The notes under the pieces: generated by a model
The model's database searches: none
Told to the model about the DNA's origin: nothing
Seen by the model: the letters and a program-made list of their open reading frames with translations, nothing else
Program-made: the position numbers and the translations under genes
Part shown: positions 1-10,004 of the stretch, in pieces
Position numbering within the stretch: position 1 is the stretch's first letter
How the letters are laid out: every line of letters begins with the position of its first letter
Source of the DNA: Hippopus hippopus
Taxonomy: Eukaryota; Mollusca; Bivalvia; Cardiida; Cardiidae
NCBI GenBank assembly: GCA_946811185.2
Contig: OX328102.1
Location: forward strand, 10,613,694 to 10,677,693
Direction: 5' to 3'
DNA length: 64,000 nucleotides

Positions 1-67
1 GTGTAGTCTGATCTTGATCTACACTGTCTGCAAGAATTTTTTGAGTCATGCTTAGCAGACTAAGGGC
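1..67. repeat. TTAA MITE family B, partial copy
   Basis: This is the right half of a dispersed repeat that recurs at least a dozen times in the window. It shows the GTCTGATCTTGATCTACACT arm and the downstream GCAGACTAAGGG-like end. The left half lies outside the window. It is recognised by similarity to the copies at 13168-13290 and 40097-40308. Confidence 0.6.
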
Positions 68-669
68 CAATTCTTTCCCACGCAACTTAAGTTTACAACA
101 TTTATTAAAAACAAAGGCATTTGCAATCTAGACAAATCAAATGACGAGATTTGTCTACTCTGAAAGGGCAGAAAATGTTGTGCATAAAGGAAGAAATACT
201 AGTTACTAACAAACTTTTATTTCATGCTTTCCGGTAGGTTATCGAGAAATATCGGTGAAATATTTTTTGATATTTCATGGTTATGACCAGTGAAAATACA
301 GATTTTTATATTCTAACTCTTCAAACGAAAGGCAGAAACAGTTGTTCCCGCGCACTAGTTACCTTGGTAAAATGCGCGTGCCTCACAACTAGATGGAAAT
401 ATGACGTAATTTACCTTACATTTCTCGCGATTGACATAATATTGTAATGCGTTGCTATGCAGAGGGGGTACACCACGGGGAATAACCGAAAAGAACTGTA
501 CTGGATTTTGATTAAGTTCCCCCCAGAAAGGGTTAAAAGCATAAAATAAGTATTATTATTTTTAGTATTAAAAATAATAATCATTATCTATGCGACGACA
601 CATGCTGAGTGTCATTGTTTACCTTGGTTACGGTGGAATAAAGACATGTGGTTGTTTGAATTTCATTAG

Positions 670-703
670 CCAATCAGAATAAGGTCGCTGGCTGGTATAA
701 AAG
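670..703 (+). promoter_or_regulatory. CCAAT and TATA-like promoter of the retrotransposon
   Basis: A CCAAT box at 670-674 is followed by TATAAAAG at 696-703. That places a likely transcription start near 725-735, about 50 bases before the first gag-like ATG at 783. The spacing and position fit an element promoter. A palindromic AT-rich hairpin lies just upstream at about 551-581. This is inference from motifs only. Confidence 0.45.
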
Positions 704-782
704 CCCGTGCTCAGCTGTCAGACACGCTCTCTCACAACATAGTCTGGTAGTTTGACAATCGCAAAAAGAAAGACTGGAAAAA

Positions 783-1740
783 ATGGCGTCGAAGCAGTGT
801 GGAAGGAGGAGAAAGGTCAAGGACAGCGGAAGCGCACGGCTACTGGAGCCAGACGCAGGTATATTACCCCCTCACGGTTTAGGTAATATTTGTAATGTAA
901 TTGACTTCGAAGAAATTATTTTGGCTGCAAATAATCTACCGGGACAAAATGCCCCTGATAGTTGTGATGTGACAGTCACGTCGTCTGCTAATACCTTAGT
1001 GCAGCCGGCCGTTGCTTCATCTCCTGTTAGCCCAATTCATGGTTTTTTTTTTTAGTCCTACGGTTTCCCCACAAACTCAGTCGAGTACATTACCTGCCTT
1101 ATTTGAACATTTTTGCACCAATGGGCAAGGGCCCGAGCTCTTGAGACTTCTGAACAAAGATTTAGCCTCGCATGTCCTAAACTCGCTTAAAAGACAAATT
1201 CGCCTGGGATAATATATTAATCTTGCTTTAATGCTCAAGGGTGCAATTGAACTTGATAATCTTCCCGAATGTTCGGTTTTTGAACATTCGGCCTCGGGCT
1301 TGGTGGAGTCAAAGCCTCAAGAATTAAAGGAACAAATTCCTAATATTGAAAAGTTGACCAACGCCTCTTTGATTTATGCGTCTGTTTATTTAGCGGCACA
1401 CCCTGACAAAAATGAGTTATTACACTACCAGTGGTCGATTCGTGAGTGTGCGGCTCGCCAGGGTAGTTTTGTTTGGCGCGAGTATGACGAACAGTTCAGG
1501 TTACGCCAAGCTTTAAACTCATCGTCATGGGCTAAACTAAACCCAGACCTCAGGTGGAGGTGTGTTAAAGTTGTTTTTAAACCACCCTCCCAACCCAGCC
1601 CAAGAGCGATTTAGAAAAGCACGTGCATCTTGTCAACTTGTTCAATGACCCGATTTGTACCTATTGTCGTTGTCGTTTTCGCCATGCTTGCTCGAACTGT
1701 GACCTTCCCCACCCAGCAGCTCTCTGCCCAACAAAAACAC
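783..1740 (+). pseudogene. gag-like ORF of DIRS/Ngaro element, broken
   Basis: The frame opens at the ATG at 783, where a basic N-terminus (CGRRRK) is seen. It shifts frame at a run of T around 1042-1052, and is then stopped by TAA at 1210-1212, in a position reading LG*YINLAL. The rest runs through a conserved-looking block (HPDKNELLHYQWSIRECA) to about 1614. A further shifted segment at 1656-1727 encodes a compact Cys/His cluster with the spacing C-x2-C-x-C-x3-H-x2-C-x2-C-x3-H-x4-C, typical of nucleic-acid-binding gag knuckles in this class. At least three lesions make this a pseudogene. Confidence 0.65.
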
Positions 1741-2074
1741 TGCTGTAAATAAGTCGACAGCTTCTCAGTCCAATAATACTTTTCACAGCAATGCAGCGGT
1801 CAGCCTGGGCCGCCAAGCCTCAAACTTCAATCTGCCAAAAAGTTAAGTGGGCAGCTTGCAACTTGAGTTTAGATCTAGCTCCTTCGCCAATTAGGATAGA
1901 AGCTTTAGAACATATACTAGGGAAGAAGACTGTAAGAATGCACAGTTACTTCTGAATGGTTTTTAAAATGGTTTTGATTCACATTACAGCGGTCCGAGAA
2001 TTCCAAGGTTAAGCAAAAACCTTAAGTCGTCATTCTAAAATCCATCAATTGCTCGTCGGAAATTAGAGAAAGAA

Positions 2075-2870
2075 ATGGCGGCAGGGAGAATGGCTGGTCC
2101 ATTTCAAGAGAAACCTTATTCGAATCTCTGTGTCATCAGTTGGCCTTGTGCCCAACAAAGCCGCTGGCGAATACAGATTAATTCATCATTTATCCTCGGT
2201 AAGAAACATATAACTTTAAAGGCTAAGCAATCGTTGATTGGCTCGTTGATTATTGCTCTAGTGCAATTACGGCGGGTCGGCCTGTTTGTCTTCACTTGTA
2301 AACTCCACTTGCAGCCTTAAAAAACACCATCATATACGCGTCACGAAAGCAATGAAGTCTGACCTCTCCATGTGGCTGATTTTTTTTTGATAACCACAAT
2401 GGTATTTTAGTTTGTAATGACCGTTTTTGGTCTTCGAACATTGACGAGAATTTAATTACTGACAGTGCCGGTGGCTTTCACCGTGGTATGGGTATTTACT
2501 ACAAAGGCCACTAGTGCATGGCTGAGTGGCCGGTGGCCGGGCACGAGTCACTTTTAACTCAGAAAATAACATTCCTAGAACTATTTCCAATTCTAGTCTC
2601 AGTGCATTTATGGGGGGCTAACCTGGCTATCAAAAAATGTTTCACTGTGACAATTCGGCCGTGGTACATATTTCAAATTCTACCTCTTCTAAATCTGATA
2701 GGGTCATGAATTTAATCACACCCCTTGTACTCAAATGTTTGCAGCACAACTTCGTCTTGAGAGCAAAACATGTTGCAGGTGTATCTAACTCTGTGTGCGA
2801 TGCATTGCCCGTTTTCAAATCGCCAGGTTCAGAGAGCTTGCACCGGACGCTGATCCGGATCTCACCCCAA
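2075..2870 (+). pseudogene. Reverse transcriptase/RNase H remnant lacking the RT palm
   Basis: The N-terminal RT block is readable across frames at 2075-2200: GRMAGPF, then GLVPNKAAGEYRLIHHLS after a frameshift. The sequence jumps almost at once, near 2203-2225, to a segment that normally follows the catalytic palm (QSLIGSL, then the AMKSDLSMWL-like block at about 2350-2380). The palm with its Y/F-x-DD motif is therefore missing. RNase H follows at about 2400-2870, with a TDSAGG block, CDNSAVVH, and the terminal RAKHVAGVSN...DAL block, in at least two frames. This copy cannot make active RT. Confidence 0.7.
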
Positions 2871-2883
2871 TTTCAGAATACCT

Positions 2884-3773
2884 TTGGAAGATCTACAACA
2901 TAGAGCCCAGCAACTACTGCACGCAGGCCTCGCAATGAATGCAATGTTAATGTATGGTACTGCTTTAAAGACTTCTAAATTCCGCAGCGAGTACAATTTG
3001 GTAGCAGCATGGCCAGCTGAGCAAGGTCAAATACTTTTATTTATATCTTACTGCTTCAACAAAGGGTTGTCGCCCCGTACAATCAAGCTTATGCGGCAGG
3101 TATTAATTACTGGCACAGAATGTGCGGTTGGTGGGATTTAAGTCGTGCCTTTATAATAGGTTGGAAGGCTGTTCCCGACTTCGTCATAAGACCGACAACA
3201 GGGCACCTATTACTGGATCTGTATTGAGAGCAATCTTGGATCAGTTAAGTTATGTGTGTTATGATTCGTACGAGATCAAGCTGTTCACGACTTTGTGGAC
3301 TTTAGCTTACTATGGTCTATTTCGGGTGAGCGAACTAGTGCTAACCAACAGGCAGGTGCCAAAATGTTCATATCCAGTGATCAGATGTAACATTTCCTAA
3401 CAATGGCAAGTTCATTGCAGTAAAGTTGAGGAAGTGTAAAACAAATCAAACGGGCCTTCCTACTATCTTAAAAACCCCTGCTGAAAATTCCAGCCTTTGC
3501 CCGATACGCGCGCTGAATGCATACCTGAATGTAAGATTTAAGGGCGAGGGTTCTTTTTTCTGTCATGCAGACGGCTTACCCGCCACTCGCAGTCAATTCG
3601 CTGCAGTACTCTCTAATTGCATTTCGCAAACAGCGTACAGACTCGAATCGTATAAGACCCACAGTTTTCGCATCGGACGTGCGTCCGATGTAGCCCTTGC
3701 AGGCTTAAGTAGCGAAGCAATCATGGCGTTAGGCAGATGGAGATCTAACGCTTACAGACGTTATATTCGTTAA
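2884..3773 (+). pseudogene. Tyrosine recombinase of the retrotransposon, two frameshifts
   Basis: The N-terminal core-binding part is at 2884-3130. The catalytic part follows in two other frames, 3122-3400 and about 3391-3773. The box I arginine sits in GLFRVSEL (about 3320-3345). Box II reads HSFRIGRASD (about 3661-3690), giving H-x-x-R. A downstream tryptophan is in GRWRS and the candidate nucleophile is in AYRRYIR just before the stop. All expected catalytic residues are thus still encoded, although frameshifts near 3130 and 3390 separate them. It once catalysed integration of a circular cDNA, as is known for DIRS/Ngaro elements. Confidence 0.75.
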
Positions 3774-3784
3774 TAACTGAGACT

Positions 3785-4357
3785 ACCATGTTTTCAACTT
3801 CAGACATTTGGGTTTTTGGCGACTCAATTCCGCATTGGGCCGGCGTGAGGGCATGCCAGACGGATAGAGAACATCTGAAGCTGCCTAACGACACTAGAGT
3901 TGCCTGGTGGTGCCGCAGGGGTATGGGTTGGTGGTAATTCCGGCATGAGGTGGAATGCCACATTTTGTTGCGCCCACAACCGAAAATTATCATTGTACAT
4001 TTGGGGGGTAATGACCGGGTGTCTTCGTCGTTGTCGTCCATACGTATCATCATGGAGTGGGAATTCACTTACCTTCGGGAGGCGGTTCCGGCCTCCATTA
4101 TCATATGGGTGGATATCCTACAGAGGCTAAGTTGGAATGCACCAAATCATTCAATGGCAACAATCGAAAAGAAGCGGAAGCGGATAAATAGGTTTGGCCG
4201 GCAACAAGCTTCCTTGCACCCCAAATTTGAACTTATGAGTGTTGACATAGATACGGAGACACCGGGTTTTTATCGTGCAGATGGCGTCCACCTGTCTGAC
4301 TTGGGCTTAGAAATGTATTTGTTTTCTTTGCAGGAGGTTTTGCGAAAGTACTGCTAA
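3785..4357 (+). pseudogene. SGNH-hydrolase-like ORF of the retrotransposon, one in-frame stop
   Basis: The frame reads VFGDSIPHWAG (block I, with the GDS serine), LGGND (block III) and DGVHLSDLG (block V, with the Asp-x-x-His pair). These are the signature blocks of SGNH/GDSL esterases. An in-frame TAA at 3935-3937 interrupts it between blocks I and III, and the frame then resumes unchanged to 4357. A hydrolase ORF downstream of the recombinase is a known feature of some Ngaro-like elements; its role in transposition is not established. Confidence 0.7.
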
Positions 4358-4494
4358 AAATTGCATGCCAAATGAAGATTATGCAGTACGTAGTTCATAT
4401 CTTATCATTCGTATGTCTTCTCAGGCGAGGTTTGGGGGAAAAACTTTGTGCATTGAGCAGAAATTTATTGTGGCGGAAACTCGCTTTGAGAAGT

Positions 4495-4500
4495 AATAAA
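4495..4500 (+). other. Polyadenylation signal AATAAA
   Basis: A canonical AATAAA lies 138 bases after the hydrolase stop and is the first such signal downstream of the element's ORFs. It plausibly marks the 3' end of the retrotransposon transcript. Confidence 0.45.
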
Positions 4501-4776
4501 ACCATTTTTCAGGGGGTTTCTGGCGTGCTTTGCGCAGGTACAGTTTAAGGTTTACTTGGAAATCTCAACAGGCAGCAGGGCTGGTTTCACTCCGCCGTGC
4601 TGCCAATCTAAGCCAAGATCTTTACGCCACCTTTTTATGTCCAACTACTATGTTGATCTTTACGCCATATTTCTTAATGTTTAATTATTTGGTAGGCATT
4701 TTGATTGGAAGATTTTAAGTAAAACATATTCTTCCTATACTGTTTGTCCGTCTTGTTGTCGAGTCATGAAATAAAT

Positions 4777-4939
4777 AGAATATTTGTTTTTGACGGTGAA
4801 AGATCAAAATTTTTTTCATCTCGTGAACATAATTGGTAATATTTTCACTCGTGGCTGTGCCACTCATGAAAATATTATCAGTGATGTTCACTCAATAAAA
4901 TAAATTTTGATCTTTCACCGTTAAAAAAACAAATATTCT
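4777..4939. repeat. Foldback/palindromic element with ~36-bp arms
   Basis: The outer arm from 4777 (AGAATATTTG, then a block containing GACGGTGAAAGATCAAAA) is matched in reverse complement by the arm ending at 4939. An inner pair around GTGAACAT and a second pair flanking TGTGCCACTC add to the fold. No coding capacity is seen. It is either a MITE or a long terminal hairpin. The surrounding 4510-5195 contains nothing else I can support. Confidence 0.65.
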
Positions 4940-5195
4940 TTACGCAAAATGTTTTCTTATTTAGGGTTGTTGAAACATGGGAATGTTTGACATAGAGTTA
5001 AATGATACTGATTTACTGTTTCACTGCAAACAAACAATTTACTGTTTTCTTGACCCTAAGGGAGAAAGCTTTGAAATTATCCTAGGAAAACGAGAAAATG
5101 CCAGTTTGTTTCACAATATTTTCTTCCCTTTCAATCACAAATAATACCATTCATTCCTATTTAATTCTCATCTTCACATGCATTCCATACAAATA

Positions 5196-5456
5196 CATGA
5201 GCCAAACTCTGGAAAAAGGGATTCAATGCATCTACAAGATTGCAAAATACATTATACACGTCATCACATATTTATGGATTGGTAACATCCATTATGTCTC
5301 ACAATCAACTGAATCCTAAGCTAGACAGGTCTTGTGACATGCAGAAAATTTATCAATAGCAAAAATTGATGCAGGTCAGCCTGTGTGAAACACACAGGGT
5401 AAGCTGGATTAATACTCTTTGCAGTTGCAATAAACCTCCATTTCATCGAGCACAGT
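5196..5456 (+). repeat. MITE family C, diverged copy
   Basis: It begins with an ATGAGCC...CTCTGG end and ends with a CATTTCATCGAGCACAG-like complement. Between them is the family landmark order: a TGCATC..GATTGC block, GTCATCACAT, TTGTGACATGCAGAAAAT, and a small palindrome with CAGCCTG. It is diverged compared with the copies at 62428-62690 and 58153-58436. Confidence 0.55.
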
Positions 5457-6852
5457 CCAAATGTAAAACTTTGTTGTTTGGTAAAAAAAAACATAGAAGT
5501 AATAAAACAACATAGTAAACACAACCTATCAATTATTCCTTTTCATATCAAAAAGATATGAGCAGTGCTCTGGCAAAGGGGTTTAATGAATCTCTGTGAT
5601 GCATTAACTCTTTACCAAACAACAAGATTATAGAATGGTTCAGATTGAAAGCATTTGCAGATCGTCGGTGCGCGTGCAAAATGTCGTAACTCAAAAAATT
5701 GCAAAAATCGTATTTTTTCATAAACATTTTCTCCCGCCGTCTCCCTAGTTTCTCTCAAATCCTCGTAAAAATCGGCCTATCAGAAGGCGTTGATTTTGAC
5801 ATGTGACACTACATCGTATTCTGATTAGACTGGATTTTTTAACTTCAAAACCTCGTAAAACTTCTGCCACGTAAACGACGAAACTGTCAGTCGAAAAATT
5901 GAAGTTTGACATTTATCAAAGTAGTTTTGACAGTAAGTATTGATTTAATTCATTGTAAAGTAAACTTTTAAAACACTGTACACTTAAATTTAAAAAAGAA
6001 ACTATTTGGTTGGGGATAAAATACTTATACTTTTTGCCGTGGGGTTAATGACAGTATTTTGTGTTTCAAATTTTGTAACTGTAATCATCGTTTTCGAATG
6101 CTTCCAGTTTTCAGCGTAAATGAATAATGTCTTTATTGTCTATTATTATATCTCTAATGTGTATGTGATCCTTACTGACGTAATATTTTTATTATACAGT
6201 TTTTATCAGTTTTTACGACGTTTTGAAATTCTCTATTTATAGGTTATTTGATGCATAATTATGGAAAAGTTACGAGGTTTTAGCATTAATTCTGGGACAG
6301 ATCAAAGGTGAACAAACCATGATAACATGCATAACATTCAATATTCAGGTCTACAACTTCTCTGAAGGTATTTCTCATTTCAGAGTGTTTGCAGAATTCT
6401 TATGAAATAAAATGGGTCTGTAGTACTTGTAGCGTTCAAGCAGTTGTGGCTTGAGATTGGAACACAAATTACTCCCTGGCAATAAAAGTATTTTCGAAGA
6501 TGTAAATGGGAATTTATGTTTGTTTTGTTTCTGTTGTAAGCATTAGTATCATTTGCAAAGTGTTGACAACTTGCCTAAAAGACTATCATCGAAAGAAGTT
6601 GGCAACTATTTGTGCTCTAATTGATAATTTTTAAGCCACAGTTGATGTCTTTTTTCTTGTAGCGGCTTGGGGGTAGCAACCTCTATTTTAAATGCCTAGA
6701 TCTACTGATTAGACTTACCGTTATCTACATGTACATTCATTCCCCCATTTATAAATAGTTTATATGTGCACTGAAATGTAGTTCTCTGAATTTTTGGTTA
6801 TTTGTATTAATTTTGTGACGTTTCTTTATAGTTATGGTGGTTTATAATAAGA

Positions 6853-7022
6853 GGAATACTACATCAGTCTGCATTTCTGCGTGGTCGAATCATGTCTCGT
6901 TGCATGTGTAATGAGGTGAATATTGGATTTGACCTTCTGTCTCATCTGATATGCACCTCTATAATACACGCGTAACTCGACATGATCTGACCACGCAGAA
7001 ATGCAGACTGTTGTAATATTCC
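6853..7022. repeat. 44-bp inverted repeat inside the transposon
   Basis: The arms 6853-6896 and 6979-7022 are reverse complements with about five mismatches (for example GTCTGCATTTCTGCGTGGTC in the left arm). The spacer is about 80 bases. The right arm abuts the start of the readable transposase-like block, so this may be an internal rearrangement or inverted duplication of the old ORF. Confidence 0.65.
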
Positions 7023-7495
7023 ATATGCATCGACCAAAGAAGGATAAATGTGATATTTGTTGTGCCTATGAAGTTGGTAACCTTGCTGCAAAGGATTATA
7101 ATGATCACATATCGAAGAAAAACCCCTCACAACAGGAAAAAGTGCCGACGATGTGAGAGCATGTTTTCACCCTAATATCAAAGTCCTGACCATGGGTTTG
7201 AAGGTTGTGTTGCTTACGCCTTGTATATTATTTATCCATACGGAACGGTACTCAAACTGGAGACCCATTGGTAACAGACGTTGTTTCAAGTATTGTCCAG
7301 ACAGTACCGCACAGTACAAACTAAGCTTTGATGATAATTTCAAGGATTTGCCCAGACGTGTCACACGTAGATCAAATCAAATCGAATCTGGAAACCACGT
7401 ATGGCCACGCCTTCACAAGGTCCTTTGCCCAATACAGGTAGCAAGTACAAACATCTTCAAGAAGTGAAGGCCGTCATTCCGCCGATAACCTGCCA
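7022..7495 (+). pseudogene. Decayed transposase-like ORF fragment
   Basis: The frame at 7022-7154 encodes HRPKKDKCDICCAYEVGN followed by DYNDHISKK. This is a Cys/His block of the sort found ahead of the catalytic core in several poorly named metazoan DDE transposase ORFs. A second readable block in another frame, about 7310-7490, gives FDDNFKDLPRR and, after a shift, SKYKHLQEVKAVIP, resembling the C-terminal region of the same proteins. Only about 150 bases separate them, so the catalytic core is deleted. There are stops and at least one frameshift. Family assignment is from memory of the motif pattern and is tentative. Confidence 0.5.
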
Positions 7496-7591
7496 CATAC
7501 ACACACATAACATAAAAATGCTATTTTGTACGTGCTGACTGTTATTGTACGTGTTAAGCCTTCAATCCAGAGACATAAATATTTAGTTGAT

Positions 7592-7884
7592 GATTGATCG
7601 AATTGCGTTTATTTATAGTTGCAACCGGTTTTCCATATGGGCGACGCCCCCCTGAAGGCTGTTAGTATTGTTTCAAGGGATAGTGCAGAAACAGGACGAA
7701 ACCCATCTTAAGTTTTGCCTGGTTCTTTAACGTGCTTGGTGTATAGCACCGCCACACGGGACCGTGGTTTAATGTCTCATCCGAAAGACTATTAGTAATT
7801 TTAGATGGCCAGTCGTAAGAATCAAACCCACACCCTCATGGTCACGAGTCCTACGCTCTACCAACGGAGCTATGCAGGCTGGTC
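7592..7884 (-). repeat. tRNA-derived SINE with full head
   Basis: Read on the minus strand from 7884, the head resembles a tRNA. A-box-like TAGCTCCGTTGG lies at about 7854-7872 and B-box-like GTGGGTTTGATTC at 7819-7831. A conserved body follows with GTGGCGGTGCTATACACC and CACGTTAAAGAACCAGGC, of the kind seen in widespread metazoan SINE central domains. It is a retroposon inside the 3.97-kb transposon. Confidence 0.7.
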
Positions 7885-7956
7885 ATTTAGTTAATAGTTA
7901 ATGTTTGAAGTTTTTAATTAACTAGTTGCTAACTGCTTTCACAATTCGCCACAGGT

Positions 7957-8182
7957 TGATTGAATTTGCGTTTATTTATCGTCGCCACTGGTTTCCTGTA
8001 TGAAGGCTGTTACTATTGTTACGGGGGATAGTGTAGATACAGGACGAAACCCATCCTAAGTTTCGCCTGGTTCTTTAACGTGATCGGTGTATAGCACCGT
8101 CACATGGGACCTCGGTTTAACGTCTCATCCGAAAGACTTTTAGTAATTTTAATTGGTGATCGAACCCACACCCTCATGATCC
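7957..8182 (-). repeat. Second copy of the same SINE, head truncated
   Basis: It repeats the body of the 7592-7884 copy in the same orientation (GTTAAAGAACCAGGCGAAAC, GGTGCTATACACC) but stops just after the B-box-like part, so the A box is missing. The two copies are separated by about 70 bases. They could be independent insertions or a duplicated copy that later diverged. Confidence 0.65.
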
Positions 8183-8582
8183 ATAGGAATGGACATATTT
8201 CAATTTGTAATAACTGATTTTACAGTTTGTCAAAGGTTATCATATAGCTAGGTTTGATTGTTATTGGCAGTTTACATAGCTCAGTTTGTACCTGGCAGGC
8301 ACTTTTAAAATAGTTGGATATTTTGTCAAGAATAAGTGTACCAAATGACCATTCAATTAGATCCCGATGTTGTGATTGTGATTAGTACTTGACATATTGA
8401 AGTTGAAAACATACAAAAATTGCGCTGACATTCGACGCGGGAAGTGAACAGTTGACGCCGTTATTGTACAGAATTACATTTGGGTAAACCAAGCTATTTT
8501 GTAAACATTCAATCAAAAGACAATGGCACTTCTTAATCATAATTAGTGTTTTAAGGTACCAGTTTACTTACCATTAGTTTGT

Positions 8583-8712
8583 TTATACCCCCGCAAAACG
8601 AATGTTTTCGGGAGTATACTGGAATCAGCCTGTCTGTCCGTGTGTCCGTCCGTGTGTCCGTCTGTGTATAAATAATTGCCTGTTTCTGTCAAAGCGCTGG
8701 CGGGGGTATTAA
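8583..8712. repeat. Short element with ATACCCCCGC termini and GTCC microsatellite
   Basis: ATACCCCCGC at about 8586 is mirrored by GCGGGGGTAT near 8702-8711. The left end also folds on itself (CCGCAAAACGAATGTTTTCGGG), and the centre is a GTCC/GTGT run. It resembles the ends of nonautonomous elements common in molluscs; a family name is not possible here. Confidence 0.5.
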
Positions 8713-8800
8713 GTCACATTCAGTGACAGCTCTAGTTTTTCTTTGTCGTATTTGTAGACACTAAAGGCCTAGCAGAGACCAAAGTATCAAAGCAGGCAGG

Positions 8801-9096
8801 TGTTATAATACATTTAGATTTAAATCATACCATTTAAAAGTATGGAAAATTTGTGAACATGACAGTCTGTTATTGTGTGATTGGTCCATGTGTTAGCCAC
8901 TGGCAGAAAAAAATGAAATCAAGCAAAAAGTAAACAAAAGCACAGCTACCTGGCAGGTTTTAAACTTTTTTATTTTTAAATTAATTTCCCTGTCAGCAAC
9001 TAACACTTGGACCGACCGTACAATAACAGATGGTCGTCTTCACAAATATTTTCATACTTTGAAATGGTATGTTATAAATTTAAATACATTTTAACA
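8801..9096. repeat. Long-TIR MITE (family E)
   Basis: The outer ~110 bases at each side are reverse complements: TGTTATAATACATTTAGA on the left matches the end near 9096, and GTCTGTTATTG with GGTCCATGTGTTAG matches the opposite inner arm. A second copy of the same family lies at 60136-60432. No ORF. It sits inside the 3.97-kb transposon. Confidence 0.7.
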
Positions 9097-10004
9097 TCCG
9101 CTTTGTTTACGTTTGGTCTTTATGGTTACTTTAAGCTACGAGAAGATGTTACATGTCTATTTAAGATTTGGCGGTTATGTTTTTGACTTTGACAGGTCAT
9201 TGATAAAATTTCAGGAAGATGTGGAGAAAAAAATAAGTTATATTCATACAATGATCACAGTTGGTCTAAAACATTCGAAGAAAAGGACGATGAATGTGCT
9301 TTATTGTAACAATGTCCCCAAAATTTCTTTATTTTTCCTTTGTGTTAATACCTCGTAAGTACGAAAAAATAATTTTACGTCCATCGTATAAAAGATGACC
9401 TTTGTCTTTTTTAGGTCAATAAGTCGTAAAACAGAAAAGCTGCATTATCTATAGAATCATAATACACTGACCTATTCCGACTATTGCAATCGAAACAGAA
9501 GCTTAATAACTCATTATTTTAGTTTAAACTTTTATCTTATGTTTGTTCATGTCATTACAAAATAGTTTTTTGCATCTCCTGAAAAGTTGTAAAATATTTT
9601 ATACGATATTTTGCACGCGCAGCGACGAGATGACAAAACAAATGCAACTGAAAGATGAATTTAGTTTGGGAAGGGTAGAAAACATTGTGGGAAAAGGAGA
9701 AAATGCTGGTTACCAGCATTTCTCCTTTTCCCACAATGTTTTCAAAAGGCCTCTTCCTCAGGGTCGTTAAAACCAGGGATTGTTTGATAAAGGGTTAAAC
9801 CAAGCAAGTCATCATATAACAGTAGATCCTTCACATCGATTTTGTCTAACAATCGACTCAATCATCAGGTAGACTGTTCCTTTGACATGCAGAAATTTTA
9901 TTAACAGCAAAAAGTTTCTACAAAGGTCATCGAGCAAAGACTTATGCAGATGCATTTAACCTCCTTTTCAAACAGCATGACTAATAATATCAAATAGATT
10001 TTAC

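Larger units (their letters stand above)
670..4510 (+). mobile_element. Decayed DIRS/Ngaro-like tyrosine-recombinase retrotransposon
   Basis: The domains occur in plus-strand order: a gag-like protein with a Cys/His knuckle, reverse transcriptase plus RNase H, tyrosine recombinase, and an SGNH hydrolase. A recombinase in place of a DDE integrase is the hallmark of DIRS/Ngaro elements, and an SGNH hydrolase ORF is known from some Ngaro-type elements. The copy carries several frameshifts, at least two in-frame stops, and a deletion of the RT palm, so it cannot be autonomous. I could not identify terminal or split repeats by eye, so the outer limits given are the promoter and the poly(A) signal rather than true ends. 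Confidence 0.8.
5663..9627 (+). mobile_element. 3,965-bp TIR DNA transposon with AGAT target duplication
   Basis: The left end CGTCGGTGCGCGTGCAAAAT at 5663 is matched by the reverse complement of the right end at 9627, with few mismatches over about 25 bases. The flanks are AGAT at 5659-5662 and 9628-9631. Removing the element restores an uninterrupted family A MITE, which proves the insertion. Inside are a decayed transposase-like ORF (7022-7495), two SINE copies, a small TIR repeat and a long-TIR MITE. A 4-bp duplication of varied sequence is known for Sola-type transposons; assignment to that superfamily is a guess. Confidence 0.8.
5604..9798 (+). repeat. TTAA MITE family A, host of the 3.97-kb transposon
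   Basis: A family A MITE of about 218 bp occupies 5608-5662 plus 9632-9794, flanked by TTAA duplications at 5604-5607 and 9795-9798. The left part ends at GCATTTGCAGAT and the right part resumes with GACAAAACAAATGC, exactly as in intact copies. The hairpin centred near 9712 is kept. TTAA targets and CCC/CYC-starting ends suggest a piggyBac-type parent. Confidence 0.8.
5558..9985 (+). repeat. MITE family C copy, split by nested insertions
   Basis: The left part, 5558-5607, runs from ATGAGCAGTGCTCTGG to GATGCATTAA. Its natural continuation (ACCAAGCAAGTCATCA, then the GACATGCAGAAA block) is found only at 9799-9985. Everything between is inserted DNA bounded by a TTAA on each side (5604-5607 and 9795-9798). 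The right terminus near 9985 (AGCATGACTAAT) is the eroded complement of the left end. It lies about 20 bases from the donor of the gene's last visible exon. Confidence 0.75.

Noticed and set aside
7153..7467. An intact 104-codon gene
   Set aside because: It is one frame of a decayed transposase-like ORF: the recognisable pieces continue in another frame and the core is missing.
7819..7872. A tRNA gene on the minus strand
   Set aside because: A- and B-box-like motifs are present but the cloverleaf is not kept, and the sequence continues into a SINE body that is repeated at 7957-8182.
1..9990. Further exons of the giant gene in the left 10 kb
   Set aside because: No minus-strand block with the Gly-rich landmarks and matching phase-1 acceptor was found; the region is filled by transposable elements.
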